Source of the DNA: Burkholderia sp. BCC0506
GTDB lineage: Bacteria > Pseudomonadota > Gammaproteobacteria > Burkholderiales > Burkholderiaceae
NCBI RefSeq assembly: GCF_902833145.1
Contig: NZ_CADFEN010000001.1
Span: forward strand, 435,994 to 499,993
DNA length: 64,000 nucleotides
Reading direction: 5' to 3'
Shown here one piece after another: positions 45,824 through 55,617 of this stretch; position 1 is the first letter of the stretch; each line of letters begins with the position of its first letter. The notes under the pieces are model-generated. The model was not told where the DNA came from, did no database searches, and saw only the letters and a program-made list of their open reading frames with translations. The translations under genes and the position numbers were made by a program.

Positions 45824-47140
45824 TCACACGGGCGACGCCGAACGTCGCACCGTCCCGCCTTTGCGATACAGCGACAGGGTCGCGATGAGCCCGCAGCATG
45901 CGGCGAAGCTGAGCCAGTATCCGGGCGCGGCCTTGTCGCCCGTGATCTCGATCAGATAGGTCGACACCGCGGGCGTGAAGCCGCCGAAGACCGCGGTCGC
46001 GAGGCTGAATGCCAGCGAGAAGCCGGCCACGCGAACGCTGGCGGGCATGATTTCGGTCAGCGCCGCGACCATCGCGCCGTTGTACATGCCGAAGAAGAAC
46101 GAGAGCCACAACAGCACGGCGAGCATGCGGCCGAAGCTGGGCGCGGATGAAAGCCACGCGAGCGCGGGATACGACGTCAGGATGGCCGCGACGGCGATGG
46201 CCACGAGGATCGGCTTGCGGCCGACGCGGTCCGACAGTGCACCGCCCACGGGCAGCCAGAAGAAATTCGACACGCCCACGCACAGCGTGACGATCAGGCT
46301 GTCCGCCGTGGACAGTTTCAGGACGGCCCGGCCGAACGTCGGCGTATAGACCGTGATGAGGTAGAACGTCGTCGTGGTCATGGCGACGAGCAGCATGCCG
46401 GCAAGCACGGTGCGCCAGTTCCGCAGCATCGTCGCGAACACCTCGCGTGCACGCGGGTGATGGCTGCGCGCCCTGAATTCATCCGTTTCCTGCAGCGTTC
46501 GGCGAAGCACGAAAATGACCGGCACGATCGCGCAACCGATGAAGAACGGGATGCGCCAGCCCCATGCACCGATTTCCTGGCTCGTCAGCAGATGATTCAG
46601 CAGATAGCCCAGGGCCGCCGCGATGACGATCGCGACCTGCTGGCTTGCCGACTGCCAGCTCGTATAGAAGCCCCGGTGCCCGGGCGTGGCCATTTCGGCG
46701 AGATAGACCGACACGCCGCCCAGCTCCGCGCCGGCGGAGAAGCCCTGCAGCAGGCGCCCGAGCAACACCAGCGCCGGCGCGGCGAGCCCGATCGTCGCGT
46801 ACCCCGGCACGCACGCGATCAGGATCGTGCCGCTCGCCATGATCGAGAGCGTCACGATCAGGCCTTTGCGTCTGCCCACTTCGTCGATGTAGGCGCCGAG
46901 CACGATCGCGCCGAGCGGGCGCATCAGGAAACCGGCGCCGAAGACGGCAAACGTCAGCAGCAGCGATGCGAACTCGCTTGCCGCCGGGAAGAAAACCCGC
47001 GAGATGCTCGTCGCATAGAAGCCGAACAGGAAAAAATCGAACTGCTCGAGAAAGTTGCCGCTGGTCACGCGCAGGACCGCGCCGAGCTTCGACGTGCCTG
47101 TGGCCGTGGCGTCCGGCGCGGTTGACGGTGAGGGTTGCAT
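45824..47140 (-). CDS. tcuC: Tricarballylate/proton symporter TcuC (MFS, MHS family)
   Basis: 438 residues and twelve helices of the metabolite:proton symporter type, like citrate and tricarballylate importers: [46 protein letters not shown] and [31 protein letters not shown]. It follows tcuB by 66 bases on the same strand, so it completes the uptake and oxidation set. Alone it could also be a citrate carrier; the neighbours decide the call. Confidence 0.87.
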   Translation of the reverse strand: MQPSPSTAPDATATGTSKLGAVLRVTSGNFLEQFDFFLFGFYATSISRVFFPAASEFASLLLTFAVFGAGFLMRPLGAIVLGAYIDEVGRRKGLIVTLSIMASGTILIACVPGYATIGLAAPALVLLGRLLQGFSAGAELGGVSVYLAEMATPGHRGFYTSWQSASQQVAIVIAAALGYLLNHLLTSQEIGAWGWRIPFFIGCAIVPVIFVLRRTLQETDEFRARSHHPRAREVFATMLRNWRTVLAGMLLVAMTTTTFYLITVYTPTFGRAVLKLSTADSLIVTLCVGVSNFFWLPVGGALSDRVGRKPILVAIAVAAILTSYPALAWLSSAPSFGRMLAVLLWLSFFFGMYNGAMVAALTEIMPASVRVAGFSLAFSLATAVFGGFTPAVSTYLIEITGDKAAPGYWLSFAACCGLIATLSLYRKGGTVRRSASPV

Positions 47141-47206
47141 GGGGTGTCTCCGTTGAATGTATTGTGCGAAGCGGCCCGGAAGCCGGACCGCTTCGGTTGG
47201 CCCGGT

Positions 47207-48409
47207 TCAGTCCGAGCCGAGCTGCACGCGGTTGGCCTGGCGCTTTTCGATCGACGACTTGAGCAGTGCCGCGCAGCGAAAGATGCCGTGGGCGAATTTT
47301 CCGTACGGCAACGTCGCGAAGAGGGCCATCACGATGCCGAGATGAACGGCGAGCAGCATCGCCATCGCGCGGGTGTCGCGCCACGCGAGCAGCGCCAGCC
47401 CCGACACGCTCACGAGCATCAGCAGCACGATGAAGCCGCGATCCATCGGGCGTTGTGCCGGATCGGTCCGCGCGGGGTCGCGCCGCAGGTTGAGCCACAG
47501 GAGGCCGGCCGGTCCGATCAGCAGACCGATTCCGCCGGCGGTGCCGAGCAGTACGGGCAGGCTCAGGAACGCGTACGGCGCGTGCAGGTCCAGCGCATAG
47601 TGATAGAAGGTCGCCACGAGCGTGGCCGCAAAGCACAGCATGAAGCCGTAGAACGTGAAGTGGTGAAACCGGCGCCGCGCGAGCGTGAACGCATCGTCCG
47701 ACTCGTTGCAGCCGTCACCGTGGCCGCCGTCGAGATAGGTCAGCGCGAGCGCGTGTTTCGCCGCCTCGGCAACCGCGGGCAGGCTCGCCGTACCCGACGA
47801 CACGTCGCGCCAGAAGCGCGTCACGCCGACCCCGAGCGCCAGAACGGCGAGGCCGAACACCGAGCCGAACATCGCGGCGAGCAGGTTGTGCGGAAAGATC
47901 GCATAGAAACGGCCGCCCGACGGGCCATTCAGCAGCGAGCCGTGCATCGCGACGCCGAGCATCAGGAAAAGCGCCAGTCCGATCGCCAGGGCGAGCGCGA
48001 CGGTCAGGCCGTTGCGCCTGTAGAGCTGGCCCAGCGCGGCGGGCCACGCATACTCGACATACGTATCGACGCGCACCTGCGCCATCGCCTTCGGCACGTT
48101 CACCGCGAATTCGTGCGGCGGCGCATATTGGCACGCGTGATAGCACGCGCCGCAGTTGTGGCACAGGTTGGCCAGATAGTTGACGTCCGCCTTCGCGAAC
48201 TCGAGCCGGCGCGTCATCGCCGGAAAGACCGCGCAAAATCCTTCGCAGTAGCGGCACGCATTGCAGATCTGCATCTGGCGCGCGACTTCCGCTTCGTTGT
48301 CGGTGACGGGCACGACGCGAATCACGGCGGCGCCGCTCGCGCGTTTCGACGGCTGGCCGACGGGCGCGAGCGCATGGGCGTCGCGAAGCTGTTCTTCAAT
48401 ATCGTGCAC
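47207..48409 (-). CDS. tcuB: TcuB, Fe-S/heme membrane protein reoxidising TcuA
   Basis: 400 residues. Two [4Fe-4S] ferredoxin motifs at the N-terminus, Cys49/52/55/59 and Cys83/86/89/93, then about six membrane helices with histidines fit for heme b. In Salmonella, TcuB passes electrons from reduced FAD of TcuA to the quinone pool. Its start overlaps the end of tcuA by 14 bases. Confidence 0.9.
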   Translation of the reverse strand: MHDIEEQLRDAHALAPVGQPSKRASGAAVIRVVPVTDNEAEVARQMQICNACRYCEGFCAVFPAMTRRLEFAKADVNYLANLCHNCGACYHACQYAPPHEFAVNVPKAMAQVRVDTYVEYAWPAALGQLYRRNGLTVALALAIGLALFLMLGVAMHGSLLNGPSGGRFYAIFPHNLLAAMFGSVFGLAVLALGVGVTRFWRDVSSGTASLPAVAEAAKHALALTYLDGGHGDGCNESDDAFTLARRRFHHFTFYGFMLCFAATLVATFYHYALDLHAPYAFLSLPVLLGTAGGIGLLIGPAGLLWLNLRRDPARTDPAQRPMDRGFIVLLMLVSVSGLALLAWRDTRAMAMLLAVHLGIVMALFATLPYGKFAHGIFRCAALLKSSIEKRQANRVQLGSD

Positions 48410-49802
48410 GTTGAACTCCGGTCGTGTGCGCGGACTTCGCCGCCTCGGTGCCCGCGATACGGCCGAACGCGGTGCCGATCGACATCCCGACGCCCGCCGT
48501 ATAACCCTTGCCCAGCACGTTGCCGGCCATCATCTCGCCGGCAACGAACAGGTTGCCGCTCGGCCGTCCGCCGAAGTGGACCTGCGCGCGCGCGTTGACC
48601 TTGAGCCCGAGATACGTAAACGTGATGCCGGGACGCAGCGCGTAGCCGAAGAAGGGTGGTGTATCGATCGGGCGGGCCCAGTGGGTTTTCGCGGGATGGA
48701 CGCCTTCGGTGCGACAGTCGTCGAGCACGGTGTGATCGAACGTGCCGGCCCGGCATGCGGCGTTGTACGCGCGCAGCGTCTCGACGAACGCATGCTCGGG
48801 CAGGTTCAGCCGGCGCGCGAGTTCCGGCAGCGAATCGGCGCGGACCCCCGGAAATACCGGCGGCATGAAGCGTCCGACGGCCTTGGCGTCGATGATCGAG
48901 TAGGCGGTCTGCCCCGGCTGCTGCGCGACGAGGCGGCCCCAGATCGCATAACGCTTCGGCCAGAAATCCTCGCCTTCGTCGTAGAAGCGCTGCGCATCGC
49001 GGTTGACGACGATGCCGAGCGAGACGCAATCGATTCGCGTGCAGATGCCGCCGTCGTAGAGCGGCGCGCGCGCGTCGATCGCGACGCAATGCGACTGCGA
49101 CGGGTCGCCGATCGCGTCGGCGCCGGCGTCGAGCATCGCCTTGAGCAGGACGCCCTGGTTGAACCGCGTGCCGCGGATGAGGAAATTGTCGGCGGGCCAC
49201 TCGCCGCGCTCGTTTTGTCCCCACGCTTCACGCAGCCATTCGCGGTTCGATTCGAAGCCGCCTGCCGCGAGCACGCAACTGCGCGCCTCGAAGCGCTGGC
49301 TCCCGCTACGCGCGGCGACGAAGCGTTCGCCGTCGAGTTCGATCGCGTCGACCGGCGTGTCGTAGCGAATCCGTACGCCAAGCGCTTCGGCGCTGCGGTA
49401 ATACGCGTTCACCAGTGCTTTGCCGCCGCCCATGAAGAATGCATTGGTGCGCGCCACGTGCAGTGCGCCGGACAACGGCGGCTGAAACCGCACGCCGTGA
49501 GCGCGCATCCACGGGCGGCAGCTCGCCGACGCGCGGATCGCGAGCCGGGCCAGCGCCTCGTTCGTGATGCCGCCCGTGACCTTCAGCAGGTCTTGCCAGT
49601 ATTCTTCTTCCGGATAGGCGCCGACCAGCACATCCTGCGGGCCGTCGTGCATGCAGCGCAGGTTGCGGGTGTGCCGGGAGTTTCCGCCGCGCCATTCGCG
49701 CGGCGCCGCTTCGAGCAGCAGTACCGAGGCGCCGGCTTCGCGCGCCATCAAGGCGGCGCACAGCGCCGCGTTGCCGCCGCCGATTACGAGGACATCGACC
49801 AT
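48396..49802 (-). CDS. tcuA: TcuA, FAD-dependent tricarballylate dehydrogenase
   Basis: 468 residues of the fumarate-reductase/succinate-dehydrogenase flavoprotein family. FAD fold at [30 protein letters not shown] near residues 38-48, and the C-terminal [36 protein letters not shown]. It oxidises tricarballylate to cis-aconitate, which enters the TCA cycle. The ATG at 49802 with a GGAGACAA Shine-Dalgarno begins the Rossmann strand directly. Confidence 0.92.
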   Translation of the reverse strand: MVDVLVIGGGNAALCAALMAREAGASVLLLEAAPREWRGGNSRHTRNLRCMHDGPQDVLVGAYPEEEYWQDLLKVTGGITNEALARLAIRASASCRPWMRAHGVRFQPPLSGALHVARTNAFFMGGGKALVNAYYRSAEALGVRIRYDTPVDAIELDGERFVAARSGSQRFEARSCVLAAGGFESNREWLREAWGQNERGEWPADNFLIRGTRFNQGVLLKAMLDAGADAIGDPSQSHCVAIDARAPLYDGGICTRIDCVSLGIVVNRDAQRFYDEGEDFWPKRYAIWGRLVAQQPGQTAYSIIDAKAVGRFMPPVFPGVRADSLPELARRLNLPEHAFVETLRAYNAACRAGTFDHTVLDDCRTEGVHPAKTHWARPIDTPPFFGYALRPGITFTYLGLKVNARAQVHFGGRPSGNLFVAGEMMAGNVLGKGYTAGVGMSIGTAFGRIAGTEAAKSAHTTGVQRARY

Positions 49803-49876
49803 CTGAGTTGTCTCCTTTGAGACGCACTCTACGGATCGGCCTCGCGTGCCGCCATCAGGGAAGCGGCAACACGTCT

Positions 49877-50818
49877 TCAGTGTTTGTGAAGAGGCGACGC
49901 GCGCAACGTGGCGCCGGGCCACCCGCCCGCCGCGACGATCTCGCGCGCCACGTCGGCGAGGACGACCCGCGCGGCGAGCCCGGCGGGCGACAACTCGTCG
50001 TCGGAGACGCTCGCGATCAGGTTGGGCCGCGTCGCCTGGGCGTCCGCGACCGGGACGCTCGCGAGCGCCGCGTTCTCGAACCGCGCGAGTGCCGCGCCCG
50101 GCTGGATGGTCGCGCCGAGCCCGCCGCGCACCGCATCCATCAACATCGCGAGGCCGTCGACTTCGGCGGCAATGTGCGGGGTGAAGCCGGTGCGGGCGAA
50201 TGCGACATCCAGCAGTGCGCGCAGGCCGTGCGGGCCGCTCGGCAGGATCAGCGGCACGGCGCCGAGATTCGCCAGGTGCACGTGCGGCCCGTCGGGCATG
50301 CCCGGCAGGCCGGGGGCGCCGATCACGAACAGATGCTCGTCGAGCAACGGCATCACGCTCCAGCGCTGCGCGGGTTCCTCACGAAACAGGATCGCCAGGT
50401 CGATTTGCCGCGCACTCAGCATCGCGCCGAGATAGCCCGACAGGCTCTCGACCATGCGCAGCCGGACATCCGGGTAGCGCCGTCGCATCGCCTGCATGAA
50501 CGCGAGACCGAGTACGCCGGTCGTACTGGGCGCCAGCCCGACGCTGACGTGCCCCGACAGGCGCGCCTGACGCGCGGCCAGCGCCGCATCGTCGACGTGG
50601 CGCAACGCGAGCTGCGCCTGTCTCCAGAATGCAAGACCGGCGTCCGTCGGAACGACGCCCGTGGAGGTGCGTTGCAGCAGGCGCGTGGACAGCTCGCTCT
50701 CGAGCCGGCTGATCTGCTGGCTCAGTGCGGACGTCACCACGCCCAGTTCCAGCGCGGCCTTGCCCATGCTGCCGTGTTCCACGACGCAGACGAAATAGCG
50801 CAGTTGCCTCAGTTCCAT
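49877..50818 (-). CDS. tcuR: TcuR, LysR-family regulator
   Basis: 313 residues with an N-terminal LysR helix-turn-helix (ELRQLRYFVCVVEHGSMGKAALELGVVTSALSQQISRLESEL) and a periplasmic-binding-like effector domain. It lies 74 bases upstream of tcuA on the same strand, so it can be part of the same transcript. In Salmonella TcuR activates tcuABC with tricarballylate as coinducer; the same role is inferred here. ATG at 50818 is preceded by GAGG; an in-frame GTG at 50824 is possible. Confidence 0.85.
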   Translation of the reverse strand: MELRQLRYFVCVVEHGSMGKAALELGVVTSALSQQISRLESELSTRLLQRTSTGVVPTDAGLAFWRQAQLALRHVDDAALAARQARLSGHVSVGLAPSTTGVLGLAFMQAMRRRYPDVRLRMVESLSGYLGAMLSARQIDLAILFREEPAQRWSVMPLLDEHLFVIGAPGLPGMPDGPHVHLANLGAVPLILPSGPHGLRALLDVAFARTGFTPHIAAEVDGLAMLMDAVRGGLGATIQPGAALARFENAALASVPVADAQATRPNLIASVSDDELSPAGLAARVVLADVAREIVAAGGWPGATLRASPLHKH

Positions 50819-51101
50819 CGACACCTCGAATTGACTCAGCCGCGGTATTGTCGCAGCCGGCGAGGCGCCGGTGGGGCCAATTGCGTCCGCCGACCCCGAC
50901 GAGCGTTGCCGGACAGCCCGTCGGGGTTGCGGGAGCAGCCGGCGGCGGGCTCTGCGCGGCCGTTCCGGCTCGGCGCGTGTTCAGGTCGGGAGGTGACGGC
51001 CGGCTACGTGCGTGCCGGCGCGAACGCCCGTTTCATCCCGCTTCGCCCGCTGTTCGTCGCCGTCGTTCGCGAACGGCTTCATGGCGTCGCGTCTTCCGCT
51101 T

Positions 51102-52283
51102 TCATTCGGCAAGCAGCCCGCGCGCGGCCAGATTCGCATACAGCGCGCGCACGCCGAAGGTCCACGGCGCGATCTCCGTGCACAGCCGCACGGTGTTGAC
51201 GAGTGCGCCGAGCGCGGGCGTGGAGATCGTGACGCGATCGCCGAGGTGATGCGTGAATCCGCCGCCGGGCGCATCGCGATCCTGGATCGGCGAGAACATC
51301 GTGCCGAGGAACAGCATGAAGCCGTCCGGATACTGGTGATGCGCGCCGCAGGTCTGCGCGACGAGGTCGGCCGGGTCGCGGCTGATCTCGCGCATGTGGC
51401 TGATGCCGTCGAGGACGAAGCCGTCGTCCGCACCCTCGACGCGCAGCGACACGCTGGCCTGTCGGACGCTGTCCAACGTGAAGCCGTCGTCGAACAGCCG
51501 CACGAACGGGCCGATCGCGCACGAGCCGTTGTTGTCCTTGCATTTGCCGAGCAGCAGCGCCGAGCGGCCTTCGATGTCGCGCAGATTCACGTCGTTGCCG
51601 AGCGTCGCGCCGACCGGCCGGCCGTCGCTGGCGACCGCCAGCACGATCTCGGGTTCCGGGTTGTTCCACACCGACACGGGCAGCAGCCCGACATCCGCGC
51701 CGAAGCCGACCGCGGACATCGGCTGCGCCTTCGAGAACACTTCGGCATCCGGACCGATGCCGACTTCCATGTATTGCGACCACGCGCCGCGGCGCTCGAG
51801 TTCCGCCTTCAGGCGCATGGCGGCTTCCGAGCCCGGCACGATCTTCGACAGATCGGTGCCGATGGTCGTGGCGATGGTGTCGCGCGCCTCCCGCGCTTTG
51901 GCCGGATCGCCGCCGGCCTGTTCCTCGATCACGCGCTCGATCAGGCTGACCGCGAAGGTGACGCCGCACGCCTTGACGGCCTGCACGTCGCACGGCGCGA
52001 GCAGGCGCGCGGCGCCGGGCGTGCCGTCGAGCGCCGCCTGCAACAACGGCTCGACGCGGCCGAGCGATTCGCCGGCAGCGGTGCGTGCGACGGCGACTGC
52101 ATCGGGACGGTCGAACAGGTCCGCGGTGGTCGGCACGGCGCGCGTGATGTCGAACACTTCGCCGCCGCGCACGGCGACGACGCTCGGGCCCGCGTGGGCG
52201 CCGTCGTGCCGCCAGACGCGGCCGATCAGCAGCGCGTGGGCGAGGTCGTGCGGCAGGCAATCGGAAACGGAAGGAGTACGCAT
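51102..52283 (-). CDS. FAH-family 2-keto-3-deoxypentonate dehydratase (XylX type)
   Basis: 393 residues of the fumarylacetoacetate hydrolase family. Metal-binding Glu-x-Glu in NPEPEIVLAV and the block GNDVNLRDIEGRSALLLGKCKDNNGSCAIGPFVRLFDD are as in sugar-acid dehydratases such as Caulobacter XylX and archaeal 2-keto-3-deoxyarabinonate dehydratase. It would convert 2-keto-3-deoxypentonate to 2-oxoglutarate semialdehyde. It is 32 bases downstream of the aldonate dehydratase gene, the order expected for consecutive steps. No semialdehyde dehydrogenase is beside it. Confidence 0.82.
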   Translation of the reverse strand: MRTPSVSDCLPHDLAHALLIGRVWRHDGAHAGPSVVAVRGGEVFDITRAVPTTADLFDRPDAVAVARTAAGESLGRVEPLLQAALDGTPGAARLLAPCDVQAVKACGVTFAVSLIERVIEEQAGGDPAKAREARDTIATTIGTDLSKIVPGSEAAMRLKAELERRGAWSQYMEVGIGPDAEVFSKAQPMSAVGFGADVGLLPVSVWNNPEPEIVLAVASDGRPVGATLGNDVNLRDIEGRSALLLGKCKDNNGSCAIGPFVRLFDDGFTLDSVRQASVSLRVEGADDGFVLDGISHMREISRDPADLVAQTCGAHHQYPDGFMLFLGTMFSPIQDRDAPGGGFTHHLGDRVTISTPALGALVNTVRLCTEIAPWTFGVRALYANLAARGLLAE

Positions 52284-52315
52284 GATCAGCTCGGCAAGAG
52301 TCGTGGACGGTGGAG

Positions 52316-54097
52316 TCAGTGCGAATGGCGCGGGTTGCCGCGCTGCTCGATCACCTTCAGGTACAGCGTGGCCGGTTCGAGGCAGCCGCCGGTGGACAGC
52401 TGGCCGACGAAGCGGCGATAGAGTTCCTGCCACGGCGTTTGCGCCTGCGGCACGGTGAAGCTTGCAGTCTCGCGGCGGCGCGCGAGTTCGTCCTCGTCGA
52501 CGAGCACGTCGACGCTGCGGCGATTCAGGTCCACGCGCACGCGATCGTTCGTGCGCAGCAGCGCGAGGCCGCCGCCGACCGCCGCCTCCGGCGACACGTT
52601 CAGGATCGACGGGCTGGCCGACGTACCGCTCTGGCGGCCGTCGCCCAGGCACGGCAGCGACGTCACGCCGCGCTTCACCAGGTCGGCCGGCGGTGCCATG
52701 TTCACGACTTCCGAGCTGCCCGGGTAGCCGACCGTGCCGCAGCCGCGGATCACGAGGATGCAGCGCTCGTCGATGTTCAGCGCCGGATCGTTGATGCGCG
52801 CGTGGTAGTCCTCGGGGCCGTCGAACACGATCGCGCGCGCCTCGAACGTATTCTCTGCGCCCGGCTCGGAAAGATAGGTCCGGCGGAACGCGTCGCCCAC
52901 CACCGACATCTTCATGATCGCGCTGTCGAAGAAGTTGCCCGACAGCACCATGAAGCCGGCGCCGTGCTTGAGCGGCGCGTCGGGCGTACGGATCACGTCG
53001 CGGTCGGCGTCCTGCGCGGTGTCGGCGATCTCGCCGATCGCGCGACCGGATACGGTCAGGCAGTCGCGCCGCAGCAGGCCGGCCGCATCGAGCTGACGCA
53101 GCACGGCGGGCACGCCGCCCGCGCGGTGGAAGCTTTCGCCGAGGTACTCGCCGGCGGGCATGCAGTTCACGAGCAGCGGCACGGCTTCGCCGAAGCGCTG
53201 CCAGTCGTCCAGGCTCAGTTCGACGCCCATGTGGCGCGCAATCGCGATCAGGTGGGGCGGGCAGTTGGTCGATGCGCCCAACGCCGATGCGACGACGATC
53301 GCGTTCTCGAACGCCGCGCGCGTCATGATCCTCGACGGGCGCAGGTCTTCGCGAACGAGTTCGACCGCGCGCTTGCCGGTCGCGTAGGCCATCTGGCCGC
53401 GCTCGCGATAGGCGGCGGGAATGCTCGCGCACCCCGGCAGCGACATGCCCAGCGCCTCGGCGAGGCTGTTCATCGACAGCGCGGTGCCCATGGTGTTGCA
53501 ATGGCCGATCGACGGCGACGACGCCGTGGTCAGCTGCATGAAGCCTTCGTAGTCGATCTCGCCGGCCGCGAGCAGGTTGCGCGCATGCCAGATCACCGTG
53601 CCCGAGCCGACGCGCTTGCCCTCGTGCCAGCCGTCGAGCATCGGCCCGCCCGACAGCACGATCGCGGGCAGGTCGACGGTGGCGGCCGCCATCAGGCAGG
53701 CCGGCGTGGTCTTGTCGCAGCCGGTCGTCAGCACCACACCGTCCAGCGGAAAGCCGTGCAGCACTTCCACCAGCCCGAGGTAGGCGAGGTTGCGGTCGAG
53801 CGCGGCGGTCGGCCGGCGGCTCTGCTCGGCCAGCGGATGCACGGGGAATTCCATCGGGATGCCGCCCGCGTCGCGGATGCCGGCCTTGGTGCGTTCGGCC
53901 AGTTCGATGTGGTGGCGGTTGCACGGCGCGAGATCGCTGCCCGTCTGCGCGATGCCGATGACAGGGCGGCCCGACTGCAGCTCCTCGCGCGTCAACCCGT
54001 AGTTCATGAAACGCTCGACGTAGAGCGCGGTCATGTCCGCGTGCGCGGGGTCGTCGAACCATTCCTGGCTGCGCAGACGGCGAGGGGTATGTGACAT
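52316..54097 (-). CDS. IlvD/Edd-family pentonate dehydratase (L-arabinonate / D-xylonate type)
   Basis: 593 residues. Fe-S ligands Cys59 (SDLAPCNRH), Cys127 (TTGCDKT) and Cys200 (SIGHCNTMG), with Lys129 beside Cys127, occupy the same positions as in the [2Fe-2S] L-arabinonate dehydratase of Rhizobium as I recall it. It removes water from a pentonate to give 2-keto-3-deoxypentonate, the substrate of the FAH-family enzyme next door. Substrate choice between arabinonate, xylonate and others cannot be made by eye. A LacI-type operator lies upstream at 54141-54156. Confidence 0.87.
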   Translation of the reverse strand: MSHTPRRLRSQEWFDDPAHADMTALYVERFMNYGLTREELQSGRPVIGIAQTGSDLAPCNRHHIELAERTKAGIRDAGGIPMEFPVHPLAEQSRRPTAALDRNLAYLGLVEVLHGFPLDGVVLTTGCDKTTPACLMAAATVDLPAIVLSGGPMLDGWHEGKRVGSGTVIWHARNLLAAGEIDYEGFMQLTTASSPSIGHCNTMGTALSMNSLAEALGMSLPGCASIPAAYRERGQMAYATGKRAVELVREDLRPSRIMTRAAFENAIVVASALGASTNCPPHLIAIARHMGVELSLDDWQRFGEAVPLLVNCMPAGEYLGESFHRAGGVPAVLRQLDAAGLLRRDCLTVSGRAIGEIADTAQDADRDVIRTPDAPLKHGAGFMVLSGNFFDSAIMKMSVVGDAFRRTYLSEPGAENTFEARAIVFDGPEDYHARINDPALNIDERCILVIRGCGTVGYPGSSEVVNMAPPADLVKRGVTSLPCLGDGRQSGTSASPSILNVSPEAAVGGGLALLRTNDRVRVDLNRRSVDVLVDEDELARRRETASFTVPQAQTPWQELYRRFVGQLSTGGCLEPATLYLKVIEQRGNPRHSH

Positions 54098-54140
54098 GGC
54101 AGGCTGTCTCCTAAGGGGCCTTTTTCATTTTGCGTGCCGG

Positions 54141-54156
54141 ATGGTACCGGTAACAT
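54141..54156. promoter_or_regulatory. LacI-type operator upstream of the pentonate dehydratase
   Basis: ATGGTACCGGTAACAT, 44 bases before the dehydratase start. It matches the sites at 55482-55497 and 55544-55559 around the shared core TA(C/T)CGGTA, with the central CG of LacI-family operators. Confidence 0.6.
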
Positions 54157-54284
54157 AGATTGAATGTTAGCACGGGTTTTTTGCGTGGCGGAAGGGATTT
54201 CGTGTGCGTGTGGCGCAGGCGAGGGCAGGGGCCGGTACGAAGCCGCGCGCGTCGCGTCTTGCGATGCGCCCGGCCTTTGGCCCG

Positions 54285-55322
54285 TCAGGCGCTTTCCCGC
54301 GGGATGATCGTGTAGTCGATACGGATGCTTTTCGACTCGGCGCGCTCGCCGCCGTCACGGGCCTGCAGCGCCGCCAGCAACGCTTCGCCGGTGCGCAGCC
54401 CGATGCCGTATGCGTCGACCGATACGGTCGTGATGGTCGGGTGGCAGCATGTCGCCACCTCGAAGTTGCCGAAGCCGGCCACGGCGATGTCGGCCGGCAC
54501 GGCGAGCCCGCGCCGGTGACATTCCATGATCGCGCCGAATGCCGACATGTCGCTCACGCACATCACCGCATCGGTGTCCGGCCATTTCTCCAGCAGCGCC
54601 GCCATCGCGGGCCCGCCGTGGCTCATCGTGATCGGCGATTCACCCAGCCGCACGACGCGCGGTTCGCCCAGCTTCAGCGCCTTGATTTCCGCCTGGTAGC
54701 CCTTGAGCCGGTCCAGGCCGCGGCGATCCAGTTCGCTCGCGCCGACCAGAAAGCCGATGCGCCGGTAACCGCGCTCGGCCAGGTGGCGCACCATCGCACG
54801 GGCGGCGCGCACGTTCGAGAAGCCGACGGCGGTGTCGATCGGGCGCGTGGGCAGGTCCCACATCTCGACCACGGGAATCGCCGAGCGCTCCAGCACCTTG
54901 CGCGTCGCATCGGTGTGCTGCGACCCCGTCAGCGCGATGCAGCGCGGCTGGTGTCGCAGCATCGAGCGCACCAGCCGTTCTTCACGTTCGAGGTCGTAGT
55001 CGGTGTCGCCGAGCAGCAACTGGAGGCCGTGCGGCTCGAGCGCATCGGTCAGGCCGCGCACGGTGTCCGAGAAGTTGGAACTCGACAGCGACGGCACCAG
55101 CACCGCGACGAATTCCGATCGCCCCGACGACAGCGCGCCGGCGGCCGCATCGGCCACGTAGCCGAGCTGCTCGATGGCCTCGCAGACCCGCGCGCGCGTC
55201 TCCGCGGCCACGCTGTGGCCGGCGAGCACGCGCGACACCGTCATCTTCGATACGCCGGCGAGGCGCGCTACGTCGGACATGCGGGGCGGCCCGGCGGGCC
55301 GGACGGCGGTGGGACTGGGCAT
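54285..55322 (-). CDS. LacI-family regulator of the pentonate module
   Basis: 345 residues. Helix-turn-helix MSDVARLAGVSKMTVSRVLAGHSVAAETRARV near residues 15-45, then a sugar-binding-like sensor (AGFGNFEVATCCHPTITTV). It resembles GntR/IdnR-type LacI members that answer sugar acids. It is encoded between the dehydratases and the MFS importer, divergent from the latter, and three copies of one operator lie before the transcription units around it. Confidence 0.88.
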   Translation of the reverse strand: MPSPTAVRPAGPPRMSDVARLAGVSKMTVSRVLAGHSVAAETRARVCEAIEQLGYVADAAAGALSSGRSEFVAVLVPSLSSSNFSDTVRGLTDALEPHGLQLLLGDTDYDLEREERLVRSMLRHQPRCIALTGSQHTDATRKVLERSAIPVVEMWDLPTRPIDTAVGFSNVRAARAMVRHLAERGYRRIGFLVGASELDRRGLDRLKGYQAEIKALKLGEPRVVRLGESPITMSHGGPAMAALLEKWPDTDAVMCVSDMSAFGAIMECHRRGLAVPADIAVAGFGNFEVATCCHPTITTVSVDAYGIGLRTGEALLAALQARDGGERAESKSIRIDYTIIPRESA

Positions 55323-55481
55323 CGGAATCGCGATCGGGAGAAAGCCGGAAAGGCTACATCATACCGGTGCGGCGTATCGTTCAGGCCGGCTGACGCGCGC
55401 CCGTCGCGGCAGCGTCCGCACTAGGGAAACCACTCGTTCGGCGGGACTTGTACGCGCGTATCGCCGCGTGCTACCTTCGAT

Positions 55482-55559
55482 GTGTTACCGGTATCAGTGT
55501 GCCGATCGCTCCCGTCGCCTCGCCGGCTTTTTTTTGCTGCGGAATGTTATCGGTAACAT
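55482..55559. promoter_or_regulatory. Two LacI-type operators before the MFS importer
   Basis: GTGTTACCGGTATCAG (55482-55497) and ATGTTATCGGTAACAT (55544-55559), the latter a near-perfect palindrome. They are 62 bases apart in the divergent gap, about six helical turns, which would allow looping. The third copy is at 54141-54156. Confidence 0.65.
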
Positions 55560-55617
55560 CGATGCATCAACGGACTCGCCGGTACGAAGAAGACCTACAC
55601 AATCAGGAGACAGACCG

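Noticed and set aside
51102-54062. Minus-strand open frame of 986 codons
   Set aside because: Only its C-terminal 393 codons (from 52283) are real, encoding the FAH-family protein. The rest is an out-of-frame reading of the IlvD/Edd dehydratase.
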